A stretch of 64,000 nucleotides of DNA, from positions 1 through 64,000 of the forward strand of contig NZ_BTTW01000010.1 of assembly GCF_036245865.1 (NCBI RefSeq). Direction: 5' to 3'. The DNA is from Corallococcus caeni. GTDB lineage: Bacteria; Myxococcota; Myxococcia; Myxococcales; Myxococcaceae. Below are positions 23,494-31,690 of this stretch, one piece after another; the stretch's first letter is position 1; each line of letters starts with the position of its first letter. The notes under the pieces are model-generated. The model saw nothing but the letters and a program-made list of their open reading frames with translations. It did no database searches and had not been told where the DNA came from. Made by a program: the position numbers and the translations under genes.

Positions 23494-26279
23494 GGCATCG
23501 CCTTTCGGGGCTCGGCCGCGGCGTCGCGGCGGGCCAGCAGTCCGTTGAGCAGCTCCCGCACGGAGGCCAGCAGCTCCTCCTCGGAAGCGCGGGCCTTCGT
23601 CAGGTGCCGGGTGATGCCCAGCGTGAGCTGGCGCTGGTCGGTGCGCGACAGCTCGCGGCCGGTGAAGACGATGAGCGGCGTGGCGCGGCCCTTGCCCTGG
23701 CGCAGGATGTCCACCACCTCGAAGCCGTCCAGCCGGGGCAGCCCCACGTCCAGGACGATGAGGTCCGGGGGCGTGTCCCGCGCGAGCGCCACCGCGCTCT
23801 CCCCGTCCGCCGCTTCGATGCACAGCGCGCCCAGCCGTTCGAACTGCGCGCACAGCACCCGGCGCGTGGTGGCGTCGTCGTCCACCACCAGCACGCGCGC
23901 CTGGCCCGGCTGGCGCATGGCGTAACGCAGTGTCTTCAGCAACCGCGTTTCCTCCACCGGCGTGGGCAGCCAGTCCACCAGCAGCGCGGTGCCCGCGTCC
24001 TTCGTCCCCGCCTGGGAGCGTCCGGCCAGGGCCAGCACGGGCAGCTCGCGCGTGCGCGGCTGTTCCCGCAGGCGGCGCACCCAGTCCAGCACGGGGCCGT
24101 CCGGCATCTGCGTGTCCACCACCAGCGCGTCCGGCGGCGCGTGCTCCACCGCCTGCGCGGCCTCCGTGAGCGTGGCGGCGCGCACCACCCGGTAGCCTTC
24201 GTGCGACAAGAGGCCCCGCAAGAGCGCGGACAGGTCCGCGTCCGCGGTGACGATGAGCACGTTGTGGCGCGAGTCGTCCGCGGGCAGCGTCACGCCGGCG
24301 CCAGGCGCGGGGACGCGCAGGGCCTCCAGGGTGAAGTGGAAGGTGGCGCCCTGGCCGGGCGGGCTGGACACGTCGATGCGGCCGCCGTGCTGCTCCACGA
24401 TGGCCTGCGAGATGGCCAGCCCCAGGCCGGTGCCGCCCTTGCTGCGGGTGTCGGACGCGTCCAGTTGCTGGAAGCGGCCGAAGAGGCGGGGGAGCTTCTC
24501 CTCCGGGATGCCGGAGCCCTGGTCCGTGACGCTGAAGCGCACCCGGCCGTCCGCCGTGAGGCCGGCGGCCACCACCACGGAGGCGCCCTGGGGGGAGAAC
24601 TTGATGGCGTTGGAGACCAGGTTGGTGAGCACCTGGATGAGCCGGTCGCGGTCGCCCTTCACCTGGGGCGCGCCCTCCACGTCCGAGCGCAGGCTGACGT
24701 GCGCGGCCTCCGCCATGCCCTGCACGCCCGCGAGCGTGGCCTCCACCAGGTCCTGCGCCGTCTGCGGCTGGAGCTTCAGCTCCAGCATCCCCGACTCCAT
24801 CTTCTCCAGGTCCAGGATGTCGTTGATGAGCCGGATGAGCCGTTCGGTGTTGGTGCGCGCGATGCGCACCATGTCCAGCGCCTGCGAGGGCAGCTCCCCC
24901 ACGATGCCGTTCTCCAAGAGGCCCAGCGAGCCGCGGATGGAGGTGAGCGGCGTGCGCAGCTCGTGGCTCACGGTGGAGACGAACTCGTTCTTCATCCGCT
25001 CCACGGCCTTGCGCTCCGTGAGGTCGCGCACGAAGACGGTGGTGCGCGGGGGGCCGTCCGCGTGCACGCGCGCGAAGGTGAGCTCCGCGGGGAACACGGC
25101 GCCGTCCGCGCGCAGGCACGGCGTCTCCACGCGCGCCGCGCCGCTGCCCTGCAGGAGCGCGGCGTGCACGGCCTCCCGCTGCGACGCCGGCAGCGACGCG
25201 GGCAGCGCCAGCGACAGGAAGTCCGCGCCCACCGCCCGCGCGGACGGCAGGCGGAAGTGGGCCGCCGCGGCGGGGTTGAACTCCGCGACGCGGGCGGACT
25301 CGTCCAGCACCACGATGCCGTCCGGCGACGCCTCCAGGATGGCGGCCTTGCGCGCGTCGCTGGCCCGCGCCTCCGCGCTCGCGGCGGACAGGGCCCGGGT
25401 GCGCTCCGCCACGCGCTCCTCCAGCCCGCGGTTGAGCTCCCCCAGCGCCGCGGACGCCTGGGCCAGCCGCACCAGCACGACGATGACGTAGCCCACGAGC
25501 AGCAGCGACACGCCGAAGAGGACGATGCGCGTGCGCTCGGCGCGGGCCTGGGACTGCTCCTGGAGCTGGAGGTACGTGGTGATGAGGCGCTCGGCCTCGC
25601 CGGTGGCACCGTGGTCCAGCAGCGCCTGGAAGGAAGCGTCCGCGGAGCGCTGGAGCGCCAGCAATTCGCGCACGCGGGCCGCCAGGCCCTCCAGCACGGC
25701 GTGGGCAGGCTGCCCCTCGAGCGCCCGGGTCAGGAGCGCGAGCGAGGCCTCCACGCGAGCGCCAGGGGCCTCCCCCTGCGCGCGAGAGGCGAGGAGCACG
25801 TCCACGACCAGCGCCTCCACCTGTTCGCGCGTCTCGCCCGGGGGCAGCAGGGCGGCGGTGGTGGCGACCTGCCGGGGGAAGGCTTCGCGCAGGGCGGCCA
25901 GCTGCTGGTCCTTCGCGCGGGCCGCCGCCAGCAGGCCGCGCGAGCCCTCCAGCACGCGCAGGTACGCGTCCAGGGAGGCGTTGAGCGACCGCATGCCCTC
26001 GGCCGGGAGGAAGTCCGGGGCCGTGCGCAGCATGCGGGCGCGGGCGGCCAGCGCGTCGAAGTCCCGGTCGGAGGCGCCGTGCAGCGCCGCCATGCCCACG
26101 CGCTGGCGCAGCACGTCCTGCTCCAGCTCCGCCGTGGCCACGCGCAGCTGCCGCAGCTGGGTGCGGTAGTGGTCGTGGTCGGCGGTGGAGCCCGGGCGCC
26201 CCAGGACGAACAGGGCGCACAGGACCATGAGGGCGCCAGCGGCCAGCGCGGCGGAGCGTTTGGGCAGGCGGGGTTCCAT
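23490..26279 (-). CDS. Hybrid sensor histidine kinase
   Basis: A 929 aa membrane kinase: TM1 about 9-26, a helical periplasmic sensor of about 240 residues, TM2 about 272-292, a coiled-coil, a PAS domain (ASPDGIVVLDESARVAEFN), HisKA (VSHELRTPLTSIRG), a full HATPase domain (NLVSNAIKFSPQG, DQGSGIPEEKLPRLF, GGTGLGLAI) and two receivers. In the first receiver the conserved Lys-Pro reads Thr-Pro (WLPTPV), suggesting it is a pseudo-receiver; the second (LVVDDD, IVLDVGLP) looks normal. It sits between a stand-alone receiver (one base overlap) and the multi-receiver cyclase (four base overlap). Confidence 0.9.
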   Translation of the reverse strand: MEPRLPKRSAALAAGALMVLCALFVLGRPGSTADHDHYRTQLRQLRVATAELEQDVLRQRVGMAALHGASDRDFDALAARARMLRTAPDFLPAEGMRSLNASLDAYLRVLEGSRGLLAAARAKDQQLAALREAFPRQVATTAALLPPGETREQVEALVVDVLLASRAQGEAPGARVEASLALLTRALEGQPAHAVLEGLAARVRELLALQRSADASFQALLDHGATGEAERLITTYLQLQEQSQARAERTRIVLFGVSLLLVGYVIVVLVRLAQASAALGELNRGLEERVAERTRALSAASAEARASDARKAAILEASPDGIVVLDESARVAEFNPAAAAHFRLPSARAVGADFLSLALPASLPASQREAVHAALLQGSGAARVETPCLRADGAVFPAELTFARVHADGPPRTTVFVRDLTERKAVERMKNEFVSTVSHELRTPLTSIRGSLGLLENGIVGELPSQALDMVRIARTNTERLIRLINDILDLEKMESGMLELKLQPQTAQDLVEATLAGVQGMAEAAHVSLRSDVEGAPQVKGDRDRLIQVLTNLVSNAIKFSPQGASVVVAAGLTADGRVRFSVTDQGSGIPEEKLPRLFGRFQQLDASDTRSKGGTGLGLAISQAIVEQHGGRIDVSSPPGQGATFHFTLEALRVPAPGAGVTLPADDSRHNVLIVTADADLSALLRGLLSHEGYRVVRAATLTEAAQAVEHAPPDALVVDTQMPDGPVLDWVRRLREQPRTRELPVLALAGRSQAGTKDAGTALLVDWLPTPVEETRLLKTLRYAMRQPGQARVLVVDDDATTRRVLCAQFERLGALCIEAADGESAVALARDTPPDLIVLDVGLPRLDGFEVVDILRQGKGRATPLIVFTGRELSRTDQRQLTLGITRHLTKARASEEELLASVRELLNGLLARRDAAAEPRKAMP

Positions 26280-26653
26280 CAAGGCACCAGGCGGCGGATT
26301 TCCTGCGGCAGCGTCATGGGGTCGAACGGCTTGCCGATGACGCCCACCGCGCCCAGCTCCAGGTAGCGCGCCACCTCCTGCTTCTGGACCTTGGCGGTCA
26401 TGAAGATGATGGGCGTGTTGGCGGTGGCGGGCTGGGCGCGCAGCCGGCCGAACGTGGTGGGCCCGTCCATGCCGGGCATCATCACGTCCAGGAGGATGAG
26501 GTCCGGGCCCTCCTGGCCCGCCTTCTCCAGGGCCTCCGCCCCGGAGGACGCGAGCACCGTCTTCCATCCCCCCACACGGCTCAGGCTCAGCTGTCCGATG
26601 GTGCGGATGTCGTCCTCATCGTCCACGAGCAGGACCTTCTCGATTTTCGCCAT
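26279..26653 (-). CDS. Single-domain response regulator
   Basis: A 124 aa stand-alone REC domain. Acidic pocket VDDEDD, phospho-acceptor in LILLDVMMPGMDG, Thr in FMTAK and Lys in IGKPFDP are all present. No output domain, so it acts as a phosphotransfer shuttle or by binding a partner. Its TGA stop overlaps the ATG of the hybrid kinase (TGATG), and the upstream kinase gene is 66 bp away, placing it inside the phosphorelay operon. Confidence 0.9.
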   Translation of the reverse strand: MAKIEKVLLVDDEDDIRTIGQLSLSRVGGWKTVLASSGAEALEKAGQEGPDLILLDVMMPGMDGPTTFGRLRAQPATANTPIIFMTAKVQKQEVARYLELGAVGVIGKPFDPMTLPQEIRRLVP

Positions 26654-26719
26654 GGGAGGGAGTGCTCCGGGAAGCGGGGTTTGGATCGGGGGGTTACGGG
26701 AGCGGGGCGGGAGCGGATC

Positions 26720-28300
26720 TCAAGCCGCGTCCGGCCCGGGTTCGCACTCCGGCAGGTCGAAGGAGAAGCGGGTGCCCGCCCCGGGGGTGGTGGTGAAGCG
26801 CAGGGTGCCGCCCATGCGGGCCACCAGCCCCTGGGCGATGCTCAGGCCCAGGCCGGTGCCGGGGCGCCTGCGGGTGTCCGAGGAGTCCGCCTGGGCGAAC
26901 TTCTGGAAGACGCGGGCCTGGAAGGCCTCCGGGATGCCGGGGCCGTAATCCCGCACGTCCACGCGAAGGGCGCCGGCCTCGCGGGTGAGCGACAGGGTGA
27001 CGCGCTCGCCCTGGGGGGAGAACTTGATGGCGTTGGAGAGGAGGTTCGCCAGCACCTGGATGAAGCGGTCCTCGTCCACGCGGGCGCGGGCGTGGGGCGC
27101 GTCCACCACGGCCTCCAGGCGCACGCCGTATTCGGCCGCGTAGCCCTGGTGGGCCTGGAGGGCCTGGGCCAGGAGCGGCGCCACCTCCGTGGGGGCCAGG
27201 TGCAGGTCCAGGCGGCCGGACTCCATCTTCTCCAGGTCCAGGATGTCGTTGATGAGGCGCAGCAGCCGTTCGCTGTTCTTGTGGGCGATGCCCACCATCT
27301 GGGCCACCTGCGCGTCCAGCGGGCCGGCCACGCCGCCGCACAGCAGGCCCAGCGAGCCGCGGATGGAGGTGAGCGGCGTGCGCAATTCGTGGCTCACGGT
27401 GGAGATGAACTCGTTCTTCATCCGCTCCACGCGCTGGCGCTCCTCTTCCAGGAGGCGGGCCTGGGTGACGTCCCGGGCGACGGCGTAGAGCAGCCCCTCC
27501 TCCGGGTCCGACACGGCGTTCCACTGGAGCCAGCGCCAGGAGCCGTCATGGCAGCGGGCGCGGTGCTCGAACTGGAGGACGGGGGCGCCCTCGCGCGCGC
27601 GGGCCAGGTGCCGGGAGGTGGCGGCGCGGTCCTCCTCCAGGGCCAGGTCCACCAGGGACGTGCTGTAGAGCTCCGCCTCGGAGAGGCCGAGGGTGCGGCT
27701 CCAGGCCCGGGACAGGCGCAGGAAGGTGCCGTCCATGGCGGCGATGCAGAGCATGTCCATGGAGACCTCGAAGAAGCGCTCCTGCTGCGTCAGCGCGATG
27801 CGGGCCTCGCGCTCGTGCAGGGCGTTGAGCTCCACCTCCGCCCAGCCGGCCAGGTCCGCGAGCGCGGCCAGGTCCGCGCCGGAGAAGTCCCGGGGCTGGG
27901 AGTCGATGAGGCACAGCGTGCCCACGCGGCTGCCGTCCGCCGCGCGCAGGGGGTGGCCCGCGTAGAAGCGGACGAAGGGGGCGCCCAGCACCAGCGGGTT
28001 GTCGTGGAAGCGCGCGTCCTTCAGCGCGTCCGGCACCACGAAGGTGGCGGAGGAGAGGATGGCGTGGCCGCAGAAGGACACGTCGCGCGGCGTCTGGGGG
28101 GCGTCCAGCCCCTGGCGGGCCTTGAACCACTGCCGGTCCTCGTCGATGAGCGACACGAGCGCGATGGGCACGCGGAACAGGTGCGCCGCGGCGCGCACGA
28201 TGCGGTCGAAGCGTTCATGCGCGGGCGTGTCCAGCAGGCACAGGGAACGCAGTGCCTGAAGGCGCCGCGGCTCGTCCGCGGGCGTCGGGGGAGGAAGCAT
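26720..28300 (-). CDS. GAF-PAS sensor histidine kinase
   Basis: A 526 aa soluble kinase: GAF domain (about 25-165, RFDRIVRAAAHLF, CGHAI, GTLCLID), PAS (about 175-290), HisKA (VSHELRTPLTSIRGSLGLL) and HATPase (NLLSNAIKFSPQG, DYGPGIPEAF, GTGLGLSIAQG). No membrane segment. The HisKA region is nearly the same as in the downstream hybrid kinase (KNEF[IV]STVSHELRTP), so the two kinases may share partners. It is the first gene of the leftward four-gene phosphorelay operon. Confidence 0.9.
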   Translation of the reverse strand: MLPPPTPADEPRRLQALRSLCLLDTPAHERFDRIVRAAAHLFRVPIALVSLIDEDRQWFKARQGLDAPQTPRDVSFCGHAILSSATFVVPDALKDARFHDNPLVLGAPFVRFYAGHPLRAADGSRVGTLCLIDSQPRDFSGADLAALADLAGWAEVELNALHEREARIALTQQERFFEVSMDMLCIAAMDGTFLRLSRAWSRTLGLSEAELYSTSLVDLALEEDRAATSRHLARAREGAPVLQFEHRARCHDGSWRWLQWNAVSDPEEGLLYAVARDVTQARLLEEERQRVERMKNEFISTVSHELRTPLTSIRGSLGLLCGGVAGPLDAQVAQMVGIAHKNSERLLRLINDILDLEKMESGRLDLHLAPTEVAPLLAQALQAHQGYAAEYGVRLEAVVDAPHARARVDEDRFIQVLANLLSNAIKFSPQGERVTLSLTREAGALRVDVRDYGPGIPEAFQARVFQKFAQADSSDTRRRPGTGLGLSIAQGLVARMGGTLRFTTTPGAGTRFSFDLPECEPGPDAA

Positions 28301-28438
28301 GGCGTGCGCCCGGTGCTACCCCACCTGTCTGCCATTGGTAAGAGGGGCGCTCACGACTGCCCGCCCCCTGGGTCGGGAGGCCGGGCAGGCAGACACCGGA
28401 TTGCAGTCCTGCGGGATTTGTCTGCCCTTGGCGCCGTG

Positions 28439-28879
28439 CTAGCCGGCGCGGCGTTTCCGGGCCGGGGCCAGCGGCTTCTTGCGCGACGTCGGCGGGGACC
28501 CGGGGGACGCCTTGGGGGGCATGACGGACACCACGGTGCGCACCACGCGTGCCACGGCCTTGAGCTGCCGGGGTTCCAGCTCGCGCAGCGCGCGCACCAG
28601 GCGCCGCAGCTCCAGCGAGTCCTCCTGGCGCGGGGTGGCCCGGGGCGGCGCCGGTGAGGGGCCGGGCCCCACGCCCAGCAGCGTGTCCGCGGACACGGAC
28701 AGCACCTCGCACAGCCGCCGCAGGTTCCGCGCCCGGGGCAGCATGCGGCCGCGCTCCATGCGGCTGTAGACCTCCATGGCGATGCCCACGCGCTCCGCCA
28801 CGTCCGCCTGCGTGAGTCCCAACCGCAAGCGCGCGTCACGGGCGGCGGCTCCAAACACCATGTTCAGGTCTTCATTCAC
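28439..28879 (-). CDS. XRE-family transcriptional regulator
   Basis: A 146 aa DNA-binding protein with an N-terminal Cro/CI helix-turn-helix (RLGLTQADVAERVGIAMEVY), the shared segment SRMERGRMLP and a C-terminal helix pair, LRRLVRALRELEP, ending in a basic tail (RKKPLAPARKRRAG). It is a clear paralogue of the regulator at 33643-34020, which starts MNEELA; on that basis GTG 28879 (MNEDLN) is taken as the start, with ATG 28861 as the alternative. It is divergent from the DUF6310/DUF5953 pair and could regulate it. Confidence 0.8.
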   Translation of the reverse strand: MNEDLNMVFGAAARDARLRLGLTQADVAERVGIAMEVYSRMERGRMLPRARNLRRLCEVLSVSADTLLGVGPGPSPAPPRATPRQEDSLELRRLVRALRELEPRQLKAVARVVRTVVSVMPPKASPGSPPTSRKKPLAPARKRRAG

Positions 28880-28950
28880 CGGGGCGGGCACCCCCAAAAC
28901 CTTGCACCTCTCCTCCGGCGCGCAAGTTTTCGGGGAGCCTAGGAAGCGTC

Positions 28951-28978
28951 GGATTATTCTTAATATTCTATTTATTCC
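28951..28978. promoter_or_regulatory. AT-rich imperfect dyad in divergent promoter region
   Basis: A conspicuously AT-rich 28 bp block with imperfect two-fold symmetry (GGATTA outer left, TATTCC outer right, central AATATT) lies between the XRE gene and the DUF6310 gene. It is a plausible operator or -10 region in a very GC-rich context; 8 of 14 arm positions match. Confidence 0.35.
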
Positions 28979-29050
28979 AGGATGTTGGCATACTCCCAAT
29001 GCGGCCAGCATCGACCCGCGACGCGCTGGTTCGCATGAAAGGACGTGACC

Positions 29051-29968
29051 ATGCGACTGCGCGCCTGCGCCGCACTCCTGCTCTTGCTTTCGGCGTGCGC
29101 CACCCCGGCACCGGGTCCAGGAGAGCGCGCGTCCCGGAACCCGAGGCTCGCCAACCTCCAGCGAGCAGCAACGCTGCCGTGGACTGACGGGGGACGGTGT
29201 GTCGTCCGTGAGGCGTCCCGGCCTTGGCCCGTGCTGGTGGAGAAGTGCTATCGGACCCTCGACCATGACCGGCTCGAGTTCCACGACACCACGGGAAGAT
29301 GCTCGGTCGCCTCAGCGGAGGCCGCGGCCGTGGGACTCGGGTTCTGCGTGCTGGCGGCTCCTGAGATTGCCGTGGGGGCCGTCATCGTGCTTGGCGTGGT
29401 GGTGGTGGGCGTCGCCATCGCGGAGGCGTTGGACGCGTATGAGCTGCGGCATGCCTACCCCGAGGAAGCTGGGACCTCACGAGGAGCGAAGGTGTCCTCC
29501 CGGGAAGCCGAAGCGCAACGCAAGCCCGAGCCGGAGCCCGAGCCAGCCGGGCAGGGCCGGCAGCCCCCGGTGCCGCCAGTGCCCGTGGACCGGACGGGAC
29601 GCGCGAGCTGCGAACCTGTTCCCGTCCCCCACGCGGGCGAGGACGACCCGCACAATGAATGTGCCGACAACTTCCCACCCAACCGCTATCCCGGGATGGA
29701 CGTGCTCGTGGGCGGTGTGCGCTTCGACGCGCTGCAAGTCGGCGTGCGCGTGCTGTGGGAGATCAAGACCCATCGATTTGATACGTACAATGCCTATATC
29801 CAGGGTCAGGAGATTGAGAGGGAAATCAAGCAGTTGCTCAAGGAGCGTGCGGCGGCGCGGACCTGTGGATATGACTTCGTTGTTGGCGTGAGCACCGACG
29901 CGCACAGACTCGCGTTGCTCAAGCAGGATCCCACCTTCAAGATCGTCGTAACGAAGTGCAAAAGATGA
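29051..29968 (+). CDS. DUF6310 lipoprotein with PD-(D/E)XK-like C-terminus, probable toxin
   Basis: A 305 aa predicted lipoprotein: lipobox LLSAC with Cys16, a Cys-containing N-terminal domain, a long hydrophobic glycine-rich segment (about 91-126), a proline/glutamate spacer (155-180) and a C-terminal domain (185-305) that matches my memory of DUF6310. That domain contains PGMD (Asp217), RFDAL (Asp226) and WEIKT (Glu237, Lys239), the spacing expected of a PD-(D/E)XK nuclease. The architecture recalls SitA lipoprotein toxins passed between myxobacteria by outer-membrane exchange. The coupled downstream gene would be the immunity factor. ATG 29051 follows AAAGGA. Assignment as a toxin is inference. 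Confidence 0.65.
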   Translation: MRLRACAALLLLLSACATPAPGPGERASRNPRLANLQRAATLPWTDGGRCVVREASRPWPVLVEKCYRTLDHDRLEFHDTTGRCSVASAEAAAVGLGFCVLAAPEIAVGAVIVLGVVVVGVAIAEALDAYELRHAYPEEAGTSRGAKVSSREAEAQRKPEPEPEPAGQGRQPPVPPVPVDRTGRASCEPVPVPHAGEDDPHNECADNFPPNRYPGMDVLVGGVRFDALQVGVRVLWEIKTHRFDTYNAYIQGQEIEREIKQLLKERAAARTCGYDFVVGVSTDAHRLALLKQDPTFKIVVTKCKR

Positions 29969-30720
29969 CCTCTCGAAGCCCCCTCATCATCAACGTCTAT
30001 GCGCCTGCGCTTGTGGGTAACGACCACCGCACACTCGCTGCTGTCCATGGCTTGGAACGAGCGCTGCCCGGTTTGCGTCTGGAGTGGAGAGTTACCGAGA
30101 GGCACCGGCTTGCCGCGTTGCCACAGCGCGATGCCTGGTTGGCTGAGGAGGCCACGCGCGGCGAGTTTCCGATGGTGTGTAACAACGATGAACGTTACCC
30201 CGTAATGATTTCCGGGATGCAACGCTCCGCGGATGAAGGTGCAGGCGGCCGGCCACAACTCCAAGTCCATGCGAAGTTGCCTCTAGATGCGGCGGTTGTC
30301 GCGGCAGTGGCGGACGTGCTTGAAGCGGTGGCAGAGGGTGCACACGCGTTCTGGGGGCAGGCGACGCCGGACGGCGCGTCGGGGGACATCGCGGAGCAGA
30401 TAGCTCCCACGCTGGAAGGGCCGCCGTCCCCTCCCCGGGGCCTGCCCGCCCTGAAGCTCTTCGAGCACATCCGCGCGCCCGAGATTCCCTATTACCTCGG
30501 GTGGCTGAACTACTGGTCTGCCGCTGCCGCACAGGCCATCGGGTTCCCGGACCCGGCCCGCGACGCCGAGCTGCTTTCACGGTCGCGGCGCACGGCTTCG
30601 GGCGGCTGGGTCGTGCAGCTCACCGACGCGCCGCTCGACCTGGACAACCCCGCCCACCTGGACGCGCTCCTTCGGGCCTACGAGCGCTTCCCGGAGATCG
30701 GCGGACGCGCGGCGCCTTGA
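29965..30720 (+). CDS. DUF5953 family protein, probable immunity partner
   Basis: A 251 aa soluble protein recognised as DUF5953, a myxobacterial family that I recall next to DUF6310 genes. Recognisable blocks are YAPALVGNDHRTLAAVHG near the start, the central PLDAAVVAAVADVLEAVAEG helix and the well-conserved end YLGWLNYWSAAAAQAIGFPD. ATG 29965 overlaps the DUF6310 stop (ATGA), so the two are translationally coupled, as toxin-immunity pairs usually are. No signal peptide, consistent with neutralising an incoming toxin in the cytosol. A different helper role cannot be excluded. Confidence 0.65.
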   Translation: MTSRSPLIINVYAPALVGNDHRTLAAVHGLERALPGLRLEWRVTERHRLAALPQRDAWLAEEATRGEFPMVCNNDERYPVMISGMQRSADEGAGGRPQLQVHAKLPLDAAVVAAVADVLEAVAEGAHAFWGQATPDGASGDIAEQIAPTLEGPPSPPRGLPALKLFEHIRAPEIPYYLGWLNYWSAAAAQAIGFPDPARDAELLSRSRRTASGGWVVQLTDAPLDLDNPAHLDALLRAYERFPEIGGRAAP

Positions 30721-30820
30721 CCTCAAGCAAGGGCCTGGGACGCGGCTCCGGCGGAGGGAAAGAGCCCCACTGCGCGAGCATCCGCGATGGTAGCCTTCCC
30801 ATCCGGGAGGTCGCGCACCA

Positions 30821-31690
30821 TTGCTCCAACCGTTCAGATTGGCTCTCGCGCTCGCGCTCGTGTGGGGAACTGCTGCGAGGGCTGAGCCGGCACCCGGTGC
30901 ACGCGTCAGGCGGGAACGTTCCGTCGCCATCGCCAGCACGGCCGCCGAACCGCTGCCCGTCGTCCGCGTTGCACAGGACACCCTGACGCTGCTGTTCTTT
31001 CCCTCGCCGATCCAGAAGAAGACGCTGACCTTCGATGAGTCGCGGATCCGCGTCCTGGACGCGGGCGAGCGCTCCGTCATCGTCCAGCCCGTGGCCAATC
31101 TCGGTGCGGGCGAGCGGCAGGAGCTCGGGGTCTTCTTCGCTGACAACCGAGCGCCGACACGGGCCGTGTTCGTGCTCGTGACCGACCCGTCCGAAGTGGA
31201 CGCTCGGATCGACGTGCAACGCCCGGAGCCGCCGGACACGGCCTGCCAGCCCACGGCCCAAGCCCCGGCGCCGAAGCCGGAAGACTTCGTGCTCCTTGGC
31301 TACGTGGACGAGAAGGGGGTCACGACGTCCAGCAGCAAAGGCACGCTCGATGCCGTGCAGGGGTTCAATCTGGACAAGCTCGTCGCCTTTCGGGGCGCGG
31401 GCTGGATTCTGGCGGACGTGACGATCGTGAACCGCCCTGACCGCCCCGCCTGGACACCCCGGGAAGCGATGTTCGTGGGGCGCGTCGGCATGCGCCTGCG
31501 GGCGCGGCTCGTGGCCAAGAAGCCAGGGGCAATCCTTCCGGGGGGATATGGGCGTGTGCTCGCGGCCGTGGAAGTGCCCGAGACGAAAGCCGACCTCGTC
31601 TTCACCCTGGAGGTGCGTGGGGATGAGGGGCGTCGGCTCACGATTCCAGACGTGCGCTTCCCGAAGTCCGCCGCGGAGGACTCCCCATGA
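30821..31690 (+). CDS. DUF2381 (TIGR02268) family exported protein
   Basis: A 289 aa protein with a signal peptide (cleavage likely after ARA, residue 22) and the DUF2381 fold, a family I know only from myxobacteria. Typical blocks are QDTLTLLFFPSPIQKKTLTFD, a coiled segment around DVQRPEPPD and the C-terminal FTLEVRGDEGR. Function unknown. TTG 30821 is the start, with GGGAGG ten bases upstream; it gives the signal peptide directly. Its stop overlaps the start of a transmembrane Ser/Thr kinase (ATGA), a pairing I recall from other myxobacteria, so it may be the extracytoplasmic partner or sensor of that kinase. Confidence 0.75.
   Translation: MLQPFRLALALALVWGTAARAEPAPGARVRRERSVAIASTAAEPLPVVRVAQDTLTLLFFPSPIQKKTLTFDESRIRVLDAGERSVIVQPVANLGAGERQELGVFFADNRAPTRAVFVLVTDPSEVDARIDVQRPEPPDTACQPTAQAPAPKPEDFVLLGYVDEKGVTTSSSKGTLDAVQGFNLDKLVAFRGAGWILADVTIVNRPDRPAWTPREAMFVGRVGMRLRARLVAKKPGAILPGGYGRVLAAVEVPETKADLVFTLEVRGDEGRRLTIPDVRFPKSAAEDSP

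Noticed and set aside
21454-26220. A single 1588 aa leftward frame covering both the cyclase and part of the kinase
   Set aside because: The N-terminal two thirds is an out-of-frame shadow of the hybrid kinase; the real cyclase starts at 23493 with its own ATG overlapping the kinase stop.
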